A DNA stretch of 64,000 nucleotides from the NCBI GenBank assembly GCA_963281255.1, contig OY725488.1:7909524-7973523 (forward strand), given 5' to 3'. Of the stretch, positions 1 to 11,270 are shown in pieces; position 1 is the first letter of the stretch, and each line of letters starts with the position of its first letter. The translations under genes and the position numbers were made by a program. The notes under the pieces were generated by a model that saw only the letters and a list, made by a program, of their open reading frames with translations, did not search any database and was not told the DNA's origin. The DNA comes from Aphrocallistes beatrix (taxonomy: Eukaryota; Porifera; Hexactinellida; Sceptrulophora; Aphrocallistidae).

Positions 1-1450
1 TGTCCAGTGAAGAAGACGCTGACGACCACTGTCAAAGAGGAAAGTGAGAAAGCGAGAGTGTTTGGTATTGCGAGTTTGGTTAAGAATAGGAATTCTTTGA
101 CCAACCAAATAGAGAGAAGCTTGCTTACTCGAGATTTCAATTTGGGATAGAAGGAAGATGTGTTATACTGAAAGTCCATGTCACATGACTCGATTGCATT
201 ATGTACTCGAATCACGCTATTTATAACAGATCAAGTGCACTGATCTACTTTGATGAAAAGCTATATTTAGCTCCAATGAATACTCCATCATCTTTCGTCA
301 TTTTAGTGCAGCTCCTGTAGGGAGATGTATGTATGTCCGTACGCGCGCTACTGAGAAATCTAACTGTCTCTCCTTATGGTGTAGGTGTGCACCATCAATA
401 TTTTTTCGCAAAATATCATCACTTCCGGTTTCTATAAGTGTATATTCATATTATATTTTAAAACACCTCCACTACAAAGCTTTGTCTAAAGATATAAGTA
501 AGATCCCAACGACTAATGTAGGATTTTTACAATGTAGAATCCGATTTTCACACCTTGAAAGTAATTATGTGAATATTTTATGTTATTAACGTATCGATAT
601 TATCATATTTTCACACCTTTTGAAATAATTCATATTTTAAGCTAAAAACGAGTTTTCAGCGGCTCTAGTATAGAGTATTTTAATGTGTTGATTTCACATT
701 TCACGTTTCTTCCAGTCACTTACTGGAGCTGCACTATCGGTCTGTCGACCGACATTTTTATATTTCGTATATCTCTACAGTCCTAGTATAGAGCTAGGTT
801 GTTGCGTGGCCTACCTTATAATAAGGCCTTTTCACTATGGAATTTTGTTCATTGATTATTTGCACAATATAGTTTGAGTTAATTAGCAAAATTAGTAATC
901 CAGAAGTAAAGGTATAATTTAGTCTTAATAGAAATCACATTTCAAGGAAATGTGCAAGAATGCAAAATACTAAAAAAGAATATGAAAAAGGATAAGTTTT
1001 AACAAATGCATATTCAAGGAACAATAATACTTAGTATACTGTAACCAACTCAACAAGACAACGTTGTTGGTAATTTGCAGAGTAATTTGCATTTCTGCAT
1101 ATTATCATCAATAACTTTATATTGTTGGTAATCTGAAGGCATTTGTTGGTAATTTGCAGCACTCCACTAGAATCGTCAATTAATCCAAGTTCAAATCATT
1201 AATCTTATTTTGTCAATTGTACATACTGGTATAGCGACAAACAAATATCTGCCTATCTATGTTAATCCTAATTTAACTCAAAATAACATACATTTAACAT
1301 AGTTAACTTAATACCAGTTAAATTGCACATTTTAACATTGTAGTATATTTATACTAATAAACCAAATGCAAATTTCTGGACAAAAAGAAGTTACTCATCT
1401 TATTTATTTACAAGATAAGCATGCCGCAGCTGCTTATCTGAACTGAAATG
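1..1450. other. Gene-free AT-rich stretch with repeats
   Basis: I see no convincing gene here. It holds one copy of a miniature element (301-764, listed separately) and, at about 1064-1160, three spaced copies of a motif reading TTGTTGGTAATTTGCA or close to it. A short open frame at 329-589 lies inside the miniature element and looks spurious. Confidence 0.6.
301..764. mobile_element. Miniature element with AGTGCAGCTCC inverted ends, copy 1
   Basis: The left end (TTTTAGTGCAGCTCC) is the inverted complement of the right-end core GGAGCTGCACTA at 725-736. The same left end, a CTTCCGGTTT(C/T)TATAAG block, a GATATAA(G/A)TAAGATC block and the right end TCGGTCTGTCGAC recur in the same order at 22395-22812, so this is a dispersed element. 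It has no coding capacity and is probably a non-autonomous DNA transposon. Its superfamily is not clear. Confidence 0.65.
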
Positions 1451-2554
1451 CTATGCGTCATTGATTAATGGTTCTAACCGCTCTGCTAACTTGGGCCTGT
1501 AAGTATACTTTCTCTTCCAGTTCTTGATGATAGTTCTACCATGCTTGATTGTGAATATTGAGTACGGCACCATGAACAGAAGAAACGAAATCATGTACAG
1601 TATTTGGATCGGATAAAATAGGATTCTCGTTACCTGTTCCACGGCTGCATGTGCTGTTGCTGGAATAGCAATTTGGATGTTATATGTGCTGTCGAGGATA
1701 CAGGGGTTTACCAGTGTGAGATCGAGTATCCTTTGCACTGCTGTAAGAAAAATACCCATTTGGAATGTTATCCCGCATAACAGGTAGATTTTAGAATATA
1801 GCTTGTATGTTCCCAATTGTTTTCTAGCTTTCTTGTAAACTATACTATTCTCGAATTGTAAATCTTGGATTCTTGATGTTATTAGTCGAGCTAATTTTCT
1901 CGAAGATATTATGTAGAAACATAGTTCTATCATTAGTGTTATTTCGAGAACTACTTGAGATATTGTGGTTGTAGATGGGATGAGTGTTAAGGTGGATACG
2001 ATTAATATCTCTGCTAAAGCTCTCACTGCGTGCCATATCAGCTTTATATAGCTGCGATTGAAGAAGGCGTTTTTTATGGTGAGGTAAATAATGAGGGAGT
2101 TAATCAGTCCGAGCGGAACCAAGTAGGATGGAGCCTCCAAAGCAAGGAGAAAGTTTATATACTTCTCTGCTGAAACGTACTTGCAAATGATTGATCCATT
2201 CTGATGCAAGATGGAGTTGTCGCGTTGTTGAATATAGATATCCACCTCTATAAATGCTTTTACTATTAAATATATTCCAGACAGTTCTTCACTAATGCAT
2301 ATTACCAACAGGTATATAACTTTTATCAGCTGTGTTCTGTAATATTCAGCTGTATAACCACTCCTGATCAGTTGTTGATTGCCATTAAAATAGTACTCAT
2401 AGGGGTCATCAGTTTGTTTTTTCATAGATTTGTAGAGTTTTCTTATTTCCATTATCAAAATGGGCATCCAATAACATGTTAATAATTGTAATGCGATGCC
2501 CACGATTCCTATTATCACAAATATGGGATCTTTAAGGAAGATTAGGAAATTCAT
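1451..2554 (-). CDS. Orphan seven-helix membrane protein
   Basis: This is an intronless 367-residue protein starting at ATG 2554 (minus strand). I do not recognise the family. It has about seven hydrophobic segments (near residues 10-35, 75-100, 130-158, 185-212, 213-235, 255-280 and 310-340) joined by short, often basic loops, and no signal peptide. It is a distant relative of the gene at 45096-46280. Both share a helix-2 pattern with C and E (ICISEE against CLYECG), an acidic residue in helix 5 (MIEL against ITEL), a PYSI/PYCI motif closing helix 7, and a basic tail ending in a PKL.(E/K)(R/K)L pattern. The topology would fit a G-protein-coupled or gustatory-like receptor, but no diagnostic motif (DRY, NPxxY) is visible. 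Function unknown. Confidence 0.7.
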   Translation of the reverse strand: MNFLIFLKDPIFVIIGIVGIALQLLTCYWMPILIMEIRKLYKSMKKQTDDPYEYYFNGNQQLIRSGYTAEYYRTQLIKVIYLLVICISEELSGIYLIVKAFIEVDIYIQQRDNSILHQNGSIICKYVSAEKYINFLLALEAPSYLVPLGLINSLIIYLTIKNAFFNRSYIKLIWHAVRALAEILIVSTLTLIPSTTTISQVVLEITLMIELCFYIISSRKLARLITSRIQDLQFENSIVYKKARKQLGTYKLYSKIYLLCGITFQMGIFLTAVQRILDLTLVNPCILDSTYNIQIAIPATAHAAVEQVTRILFYPIQILYMISFLLFMVPYSIFTIKHGRTIIKNWKRKYTYRPKLAERLEPLINDA

Positions 2555-4638
2555 TTCTGTTCTTATTTGCTATTTAGTTATCAATTCCCATGTCTATTTA
2601 TATATTTCTGCACTCAAGATGATTTCGTACAACGGACAGTTTAATATTACAATTGATATCGAATTGCAAAATATTTGTAATTACAGCCCAGCACTTTCAC
2701 TATATCGACTTATAGTCCATCTTATTTTTGTTTTTGTGAAGGTATTTTTACTTATTTCAAAAGTCTTTTTTAAGGTTTTACTCTAGAATTGATCTCGGAG
2801 GGTCTAATTTCTTGTAAGGCTATAGATATTATTTAATTTAGTTAGAAATGTCTCATTGTAGACTTTCGCTGTTATAATAGCAAAGCTAATACGTATCACA
2901 GAGGTATACTTTGACGCGAAAAAAGTTTTCAGATATTTTAACCCCTTACAGAATGATTCGTTAGCTGATGAAAAGAGGGGATTTGGACCCTCCGGAACCG
3001 CCAATGTATTGCTATATTTTCACCAAGGGGCAACCGAGAGTGGCTACGATCCAACTCTCCTCATTTCAAACTACAAACGTACCTCTGAATCCAAATACTA
3101 ACTGGGCCAGCGGAAGTGGTACGGCAGGTATGGCAACAAAATATTTTTGTTGTACAACTTTTCAGAATTTGCATAACAACCAGGGGAATGCTGCATTTTT
3201 GCCGCCAACTATTTCATTTTACTTCCGCCGGGTCTAACTAAATACATGTGGTTATTTACTAATATATGTGTCATGGACCAAAGTGTAAACTGGCCAAGAT
3301 TTTGAAGAATCTTGGCTCAGCCAAGATTCTCTAAAATCTTGGCCAGTTTACACTTTGGTCCATGACATATGCATTATTTCATTAATATACGTGTAAGTGT
3401 ATTTAATCTTTCTTGATGAACTTATTGATTTTATTGAATTTTAATGAACTGATGTCACATGCAATCTGTACGACAGATAACATTCTAAGTGGAAATTGCA
3501 TACAGTAATTATTCTCAATTACTGATCGTTCTAATAGCAAGATTCGTCTATTAACATGTCACATTCAGACTCTCCAAACATGCTTGATCTTATCTTAATT
3601 TGTTAGCTTTACTTATTAACACGTTTTAGGCAGGCCCACTCTGTAATCAGTCTGCTGAAGCTCTGGGGAATTTTATTTTATGTCATGTGCATGTGCTGAA
3701 CTGTTTGTAAGGACCTTCTTGGTAACATTGCGTAATAGACATACTTGTAATCCAATAATTATAAAGAAGTAATATATTACTTAGAATATTGAGAGATAGA
3801 ATTACACATGATAATGACTATTAATTAATCCATAACATCTCATCGTTTATTCAGTTCATTAAGCGGGTATAATTAATCCACATTCCGTGATTAAAATTCT
3901 GTAAATAATCCCTTCGCACAATATATTCGTAATAGTCAGTTCGTGTACTAAGTTCGTGTTTTCACAATGATTCGTGAACTTTCACAATGATTTGAAACTT
4001 CTACATTCCCTTCTGACAAATTCTGGAGTATTGCATTTAATACTAATCTTTGCACAAGTGTCCATTTATCCATACTGCGCAATGATAGATTTTTCGAAGT
4101 GGCTATTTACACCGACCGGTCGGTGGCAATAAGAGCACAGATTGGCTATTGCCGTCGACTGGTCAGGATACATTATGTTATTTATAGTATAGTAATATAT
4201 TTTCAAATCTTAACCGTTCTGTACTAAAATTACACAAATACTTAATAGGCGAGATAATGTCCGACTGATTTGGGACTGAAATAGGTTTAAGTTGAAGTCA
4301 CTAAGTATCTACCTTAGTCCTTAGTTATGAATATGGACTATCTATGTTGAATAGTTTTCTAGATATTAGCCGGGCTTACCAGGAATGTGTTGCGTCATTT
4401 TCGCTTTAAGCCATTTTAGGTGGGGAAGCCATAGAACTTATATAGAAAAGACCCCAGGTTATTTCGGGTTAGCAAAATAATGAAATCACAAAATGCTGCG
4501 TAATCATGCTCAGTCATGTAGTCCTAAATCCAAAAGTAAGGGAACGCCCCGAATCTGCTCGGCTCATATTCGCGTATATACGGTATATTTCAATGTAAAT
4601 GACATAAATTAATTGCATCACGTAGGGAGACTTAGCTA
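2555..4638. other. Gene-free AT-rich stretch with hairpin repeats
   Basis: No supportable gene. It contains a near-perfect 99-bp palindrome at 3269-3367 (listed separately) and a short perfect palindrome, CACCGACCGGTCGGTG, at 4110-4125, followed by a second small hairpin (GGCAATA...TATTGCC). The open frame at 2968-3237 shows no protein-like features. Confidence 0.5.
3269..3367. repeat. Near-perfect 99-bp palindrome
   Basis: The two arms of about 48 bp are almost exact inverted complements. The left arm begins TGTCATGGACCAAAGTGTAA and the right arm ends TTACACTTTGGTCCATGACA, meeting at GGCTCAGCC. The transcript would form one long hairpin. It looks like a fold-back miniature transposon or a palindromic repeat. 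Confidence 0.85.
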
Positions 4639-7600
4639 ATGGCTACAGCTTTCGTTTCTCCACAAGAATATCCTAACGGGCCTGAATCTTCTAATTCAGT
4701 AACATCTAAGAAGCAGTTCAACACTGGAGCCATAGTAAGCATTACACTCAAGAATTTCATAACATTTGAACACGTCAAATTTTATTGCAAACCCGGATTG
4801 AATTTGGTTTTGGGACCCAATGGATCTGGAAAGTCGACGTTCGTATGTGCTCTCTGCCTAGGACTAGGTGGACACCCCAAACTCCTGGGTCGAGCTAAGG
4901 AAGTGAAAGAATTCGTGAAGCGAGGGTGCCCTAGAGGGGAGATTGAGTTGGAACTGTTCAGAGAGGGCGGGAAAACTCTCCTTATCAAGCGCTCTATCAA
5001 CAGCCAAGACAATACTTCTGTTTGGCATATAAACGGAAAATTATCTAAGAAAGAGAAAGTATTGGAAACGATTGAAAAAATGAATATCCAGCTATCCAAC
5101 CTTTGCCAATTCCTCCCCCAGGACAAAGTAAGGTATAAATTACAACATTTGTGAGAGAGATCCGATGTTCCAATACATAATATTATGTTTATTGTCAGGT
5201 CGTCGAGTTTGCTAAGATGGACAAATACAAGTTACTCAGAGCGACAGAGCAGGCGATTGGATCAGCTGATCTCGATGAGATGCACGAGGAGCTGATTGAG
5301 CTGAAGCAGAGGGAGAAGGGTGCGAAGAATCGAGTAGAAACATTGACAGATAAATGCAAGCAGTGAGTGCTATTATCTAGCTACATGTGGTAGCAAGCAC
5401 CGTCATTTGTAATGGTAACTTGGACCACTATTATTATTCCTAGGCTGGAACAGTTAAACCAGTTGGTACAAGGTGACATAGAGAGGTACATGGAAAAACA
5501 GAAGATCATGGAGAACGTCAACGAACTGAAGCAGAAGAAGGCCTTGATTGAGTACCGAGTAGCTAGGAGTCGGTGGCTAGAGAAGAAGAAGCAGAAGAAA
5601 GAAGCGATGGAGTATTTGGGGGAAGCTAGGAATCTCCTGGAGCCAGTCGAGGGTGCGATTAGACAGATTGAGAAACAGGTTTGTTCGAATCGAATCGTTG
5701 TTTAGGACGCGAGAGTGAGGTTACATTGGATTATTTTTAGATCGTTAAGTTACGCGAGGAGTCGCAAGGCCTATCTCATAGGTACAGAAAGGGGGACACG
5801 TCCCTGCAGCAGTTGCTAGAGGATATCAGAGATGTTGCTGGGGAGCTAGATAATCCGAAGAGAGAGTTCTTTGAGAAGAAAAAGCAGGAGGAGACAAGAA
5901 TGGAGCGTATCGAGACTCTAACCAGGGATATTGAGAATATACAGGAGGAAGTAGACCACCTGCCTTCTCCTGAAGACATAGCACCAAAGCTGGCCAAAGT
6001 GTCGAAACAGACCTCTTCTTTGGATGAAAAAATCAGAAAAGTCCAGGTATGTGCTACGCTACCATCATGACTGGACTTTATTAGTAGCTCATCTGATATG
6101 CGTTTATAGGACAGCAAACAAGACGTAGAAGAGGACAAGAGCCATCTCCGCCGGCAGCTAGACCTCATAAAGAGAGAAATCCATCAGTTCAACGATATCC
6201 GTAGTATCCGACTTAAGGAGATCGGACGCAGGGAGCCTGACACTATGGCAGCAGTAGAATGGCTATCCATGAACAAGGGGAGGTTTAAAGGGCAGATATT
6301 CGAGCCGATTATTAGCACAGTAAATGCAAAAGACGTTAAATACACGAAAATGGTTGAAGCTTCCATCTTTCATAAAGAAAAGTTCGCTTTCGTAGCTCAG
6401 AACTCTGAAGTGAGTTAATAGATTCTTCACCATAGACATCGATGTATAATATAAAAAATAACAGGCCACATTCTATTAGCTGAACCCAATACTATATACG
6501 CACTAGATAATTGGACCCATATTCCCTAGCGTATGGAATATTCTTAATAATTATTATATTCAAGACTCACCCTATAGGACGCGGGCCATTTCATGGAAGA
6601 GCAGAGAGTGAATAGAGACTTGCGAATCGATTGTGTTTACGCTCCGGATAACCCTCCTTCCTTTTACAAGCACCCGTACCCGGTTGACCACATCAAAATG
6701 TTCGGATTCGAGACCTACCTCTCTCAGATCATAGACGCACCCGAACCTGTGCTAGCTTACATGTGTGATACTTTCTACGTGCACACCATCCCAGTCCATC
6801 GCGACAAGGAGGTAACAGATGCTGAGATGAAACAGATCCAGGCCAACCTGCCCAAGATCAAGTCTTTCTACACGCAAGATGTCCATTACTCAATTCAAAC
6901 GAGTCGCTACGATCCTGACAAGCGAATTATCACGACGCAACCCATTCGGAAGCCGCTGTACATGACTACAACTGGACAGCTGAGTAGGAAAAATGAACTT
7001 CAGGACAAACTGGGGGAGACTACGCGAGAGATAACCGACATAGAAAATCAAGTGGAGACATTCAACGATGAAGAGCAGCGGCTCCGTACGGAAATCGAGG
7101 CGCTGAGAAGAGAGAAGCAGGGCCTGGCAGATGTGTCCGGGACCAGGAAGAAGCTGGAGAGCAGTATCAAGATAAAGAATGCTCGACTACTCGACGCGTC
7201 TAAGAGCTCTTTCAATCTGGAAGAAGAGGAGCGCAAGTGCCAGGAACAGATCAATTTGATCCAGGAGAATAGAATCCAGATGTCTGACAAACTCTCCAAC
7301 ATGATAAAATCCCTGAAAGATAACACGAAAGAACACATCCTATTGAATATAAAGAAGGTACAACAAGCACTGAAGAAGGCGGACCACCTTAAGAACATTA
7401 GGAAGTATAAGGACGAAATCGACAGGCACGAATCAATGGCTAAGGAGTTCACACTAGCTGAGAATGAGTATAAGCGTACAGCCACTGAGCTACTGAATGA
7501 TGTGGAGAGTATGCTGGGCCACAAGCTGCAAGAGCTCCCCTTATCCATGAAGAACAGACTCATGGACGGCACGGATGAAGAACACGCAATTCAAAAGATC

Positions 7601-8260
7601 CAGACCCAATTGCATGAGTTCCAAGCTAAGCTGGAGCTCTGCATCGCCACTGACCCTCAGACCATCAAGCAGTACACCGAGAGGAACAAGGAGATCGAGG
7701 GCGTGCATGGAGAAATGGAGAAGGAGGCGATGAGCAATCAGAACACGCAGGCTAAGATCGATCACCTGAAGAAACTCTGGCTCGTTCCCTTGAAGGAGCT
7801 GCTGGAGGAAGTGAACAACCGTTTCTCCGACTACTTCAAGCAGATCTCCTGCAGTGGAGAAGTCAAGCTGAGCATCGATGATTTCGCTGGCGAGGACGAG
7901 TTTGACAAGTACGGTGTCACGATCAATGTCAAGTTCCGTGACGAAGAGGAGCTGCAGCAGCTCACTGCTTTTCACCAGAGCGGCGGGGAGCGCTCTGTCT
8001 CCACGATTCTGTACCTGATGGCCTTACAGGAGCACGCGCAGTCTCCTTTCAGGGTGGTGGACGAGATCAACCAAGGAATGGACTCGCATTATGAGCGCTG
8101 TGTGTTCGACTTCATTACCAGCTCCGCCAGCAAGCCTCACACTTCTCAGTACTTCCTACTCAGCCCCAAACTGCTCCCTTCCTTAAAGTTCTCCGCTGAC
8201 ATGGCTATACACTTCATTTGCAATGGTCCAGGAATTGGGAAGATTTCGTCACATTATTAA
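4639..8260 (+). CDS. SMC5: SMC5, structural maintenance of chromosomes protein 5
   Basis: Six exons: 4639-5127, 5199-5362, 5444-5678, 5741-6046, 6110-6409 and 6578-8260. They give 1058 residues, close to the usual SMC5 length, and all junctions are GT-AG with phase conserved. SMC5 pairs with SMC6 in the SMC5/6 complex, an ATP-driven DNA-entrapping machine in recombinational repair and replication-fork stability in the nucleus. The Walker A motif GPNGSGKS is at residues 59-66, followed by the SMC5-typical sequence FLPQDKV. Two long coiled-coil arms flank a hinge (around residues 430-560). The ABC signature SGGER is at about 966-970 and Walker B ends in DE (about 993-994). The start is the first ATG in frame before the N-terminal ATPase lobe. 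Nothing looks broken. Confidence 0.95.
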
Positions 8261-9132
8261 ATGCGAACAGTTTTGCACTAGATTTAGAACATTCATTCTC
8301 TGAGGGTCTTCAATTCATTCCACTTCTTATTTTATTGATTGTTAGAATTACTATGATATTCTTTCATTGCTCAATTCGTGAATTTAAATGCTAAACACTA
8401 CTTTACTTATTTCAAATAAAAAATCAATAGTAGGAAACTGATTTACTGTAGCACTCAATCCCAGATATGCAATATCTAATGGGTGACTTTATTTCTCTTT
8501 ATTGGATCATTGTTTACCCCTGACAAGTTAGCGTTTTGACTCACTACACAATATCATCTTTGTTTAATTGAATGTTGCTTAATTACGATTAATTACCGTG
8601 AGAGGAGCTCATTACCTGTCACAATACAATAGTCAGCGCGGTATTGAACTGAATTAGAGATACGTATATTAAAACGGCTAGGATTTTTGTTTGTTCGAAT
8701 TGATTGCAGAACGAAGAAGGATATAAATAGAATTCAATACAATCTGTTAAATTCAATTACAGAAAATGAACAATAAAAGAAATGTAGAAAATTTAGCGCT
8801 GATTATATCATATCAAATACGGCTGAAGGTTATGTGTATATTTCCAGACCCTTTAACGAATTTTGAAAAGTATGCTAGCGACTTGTAGCTTCCAACGGTT
8901 GACTTTGGGTTTTAAGGGTATATCGTATTTTCGAATCTACATACTGGTATGATAAATATTTTGTTTGTTTTTGTTTACAATAGATACATAAAATAAACAA
9001 ATCTCAAAATATGCTAGGAACTAGCTCAACTGTTGACCTGGGGTTTTTAGGGGTGTATATTTTGAATATCATATTTTCGAGCCTACTATATGATAAATTA
9101 TTTGTTTACTTGTAACTGCTACTCGTAGAATT
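8261..9132. repeat. Intergenic spacer with an imperfect tandem repeat
   Basis: No gene seen. Two diverged copies of a unit of about 110-130 bp (about 8865-8975 and 9002-9110) share TATGCTAG, GTTGAC, a GGGTTTT/GGGTTTTT block, CATATTTTCGA/CGTATTTTCGA and ATGATAAAT. The core ATATGCTAG...GTTGACC recurs at about 32716-32746, so this is a dispersed repeat. Confidence 0.5.
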
Positions 9133-10145
9133 ATGAAATTGGACATAATATTCAAATTCCTAATTGCGCTCATCTTCTCCTGTGTACTCGCCCCTATCCA
9201 CGCCTTGTACAGGTGGATCACGTACTGTAGGACTCCTCCCTCGAAAGACGCCCACTTTAGCCACGAACTGGTCCTAGTGACCGGGGGAGCTCAGGGAATT
9301 GGGAGGCTAATCGCTGAGAACTTCGCTCGCACATCAGCCACGGTCATCATTTGGGATGTGAATGAGCAGCAGCTGCATAAGACAGTCGCAGAGATGAAGG
9401 GGGCTGGAATGAAGGTGCACGGGTATGTGGTGGATGTGTCGGACTTGGACCAGCTGTTGACAGGATACCAGCGTGTTCAAGAGGAGGTGGGAGAGGTCAC
9501 GGTGTTGGTTAATAACGCCGGTATTGTAACCGGAAAAAGCTTCCTCGATATCTCCTTAGAAGAATTCGAGCTTGTCACGAGTGTAAACCTCACTTCTCAG
9601 GTACTCTTAACTAACACATTCTATCTGTATTGTACCGTAGCATCTACAACTTACTGGCATTGTACTATATCTAGATACACCTGACGAAAGCAGTACTTCC
9701 TCGCATGCTAGAGCACAACCACGGCTACGTCATCAATATCTCCTCCGTCACCTCGTATACCGGACTGACTAAGCTGTCCGCGTACTCCTCATCCAAAGCG
9801 GGGGTGCGAGCATTCTCCGAGGCGTTGCAATCTGAACTCTTCGTGATGGACAAGACAGGTGTCTCTGTCACGTGCGTGTGTCCCTATAAAATAGACACTG
9901 GCATGTTTACTGGAGTTGTACTTAAACACAATTGGTTATTCCCAGCATTGGACCCTAAATATGTCGCAGATCGCGTCTACTTCGGTGCGAGAAACCGCGA
10001 GTTTCGTATTATTATTCCTTGGTCAATGCATATATTGGTTTTACTCTGCTATATATTGCCAAGGCGCTCTCGAAAATTGTTTTTTACTTTTTTTGGAATA
10101 AATGAAAGTATGAACACATGGGTTGGTCATGCCAAGAAGGATTAA
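9133..10145 (+). CDS. SDR16C-type short-chain dehydrogenase (retinol/17-beta-hydroxysteroid)
   Basis: Two exons (9133-9600 and 9675-10145) give 312 residues. The protein opens with a hydrophobic membrane anchor (residues 5-28). The Rossmann cofactor motif TGGAQGIG is at 50-57 and NNAG at 127-130. The catalytic residues are Ser180, Tyr193 and Lys197 (YSSSK). The TGGAQGIGR form and the N-terminal anchor are typical of the SDR16C group (RDH10, SDR16C5, HSD17B11/13). These are NAD(P)-dependent enzymes of the ER or lipid-droplet surface acting on retinoids or steroids. A second hydrophobic stretch near residue 275 is common in this group. Which substrate is used cannot be told from sequence. Confidence 0.9.
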
Positions 10146-10370
10146 CGTTACATCTATACATATATAGATCAGCTGTACGTAGATTATATGTTCCACTATT
10201 TTGAAATTTATTATGTGATTTTACTAGTTACAAGGAATAGTATGTGATAATTAATAATATTCTGATGTTTTATTTAATTTCCATTTCTTAAAAATAAAAA
10301 TTCGAGATTGCTTACTACACACTTCATTTCTAATGAAATTGAGTTAATAAGTTTCTCCTCAGCACAAGCA

Positions 10371-11270
10371 ATGTCTGGAGAATGCCTGATCACTAACAAC
10401 GACCTGGTCCTGTATCTGAGTGTGCTGGTTGTGTTCGTGCTCCTATTCCCGCTGTTGGATATCCTGATCGTCCGCGTAGCTTGGCTCTATAAAGATGAAT
10501 TATCTCTGCTGGCCGACCCGATCACTAGGAAGGTTAGCTACTTCTCCAGGAACCAAACTGTGTCCTCGATCTCCAATCGTAGTCAGCACGTGCATCCGAT
10601 GGAGAGAACCGCCGCTACTCTCGTTTTTTCGAATGAAGGGTCGCGTGGATCAGAGGGTTTACCAGATTCGATAGAGTCGCCAGAAGACGCCATTGTCTAT
10701 GGTAAATCCTTCCCCAGACACCTCTCAATCAGGGGAGCTGACATAGAAGATACTTCTCGGTTCATCCGGTCTGCAGATGAGGTTACCTTCAAATCAAAGT
10801 TCGCCGAGAAAGGTGCGCTGCCTGCGACCAGACAAGCACGCACTGCCACGAAGATAGACGCCCTCCCGCCAATAGAGACTCCCTTCACGCGAGATGTTCC
10901 TGGCAGGAAGAGAACTGAGAAAGTGTCCGTAATGAGAGACACGGTAGAAGACATGTACAGAGCTGATGATCTCTTCTCACCGGATCGTGTCACCCTCGTA
11001 ACACCAGTCCCTGACCCGGGAATAAGATCTGCAGCCGTTGCGTACCAGAGCAGTGAGTACATTGAAAAGTTGGCTGCCACCAGTCTGCTGTACCAAGAGA
11101 CGAAGAGTGCCGTCTACGTCACTACCTCCAAGAGCAATCTCGTTGAAGGATCTAGCCGGGAGTCCACTCCAGTGCTGGGAGAGAGGAAGCTATTAACCCG
11201 ACCCGGAAATACGAGGAGGAAGGCTGCACAACTAGAATTAGCTCAGCGATCCGGTACAAGCCCGAAATGA
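10371..11270 (+). CDS. Orphan single-pass membrane protein
   Basis: This intronless 299-residue protein is not recognised. I chose the ATG at 10371, which is preceded closely by a strong acceptor-like TTTCTCCTCAG. In-frame sequence upstream has no ATG. One strong hydrophobic segment (about residues 13-36) is followed by a basic, Ser/Thr/Arg-rich and probably disordered tail of about 250 residues, containing several RxxS/T-type sites. The topology would place the tail in the cytosol. It follows the SDR gene by about 225 bp on the same strand. No enzyme motif is visible. Confidence 0.6.
   Translation: MSGECLITNNDLVLYLSVLVVFVLLFPLLDILIVRVAWLYKDELSLLADPITRKVSYFSRNQTVSSISNRSQHVHPMERTAATLVFSNEGSRGSEGLPDSIESPEDAIVYGKSFPRHLSIRGADIEDTSRFIRSADEVTFKSKFAEKGALPATRQARTATKIDALPPIETPFTRDVPGRKRTEKVSVMRDTVEDMYRADDLFSPDRVTLVTPVPDPGIRSAAVAYQSSEYIEKLAATSLLYQETKSAVYVTTSKSNLVEGSSRESTPVLGERKLLTRPGNTRRKAAQLELAQRSGTSPK

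Noticed and set aside
329..589. 86-residue open frame
   Set aside because: It lies inside a dispersed miniature element with no conservation in copy 2.
2968..3237. 89-residue open frame near the palindrome
   Set aside because: No domain, no start context and no splice partners; composition is not protein-like.
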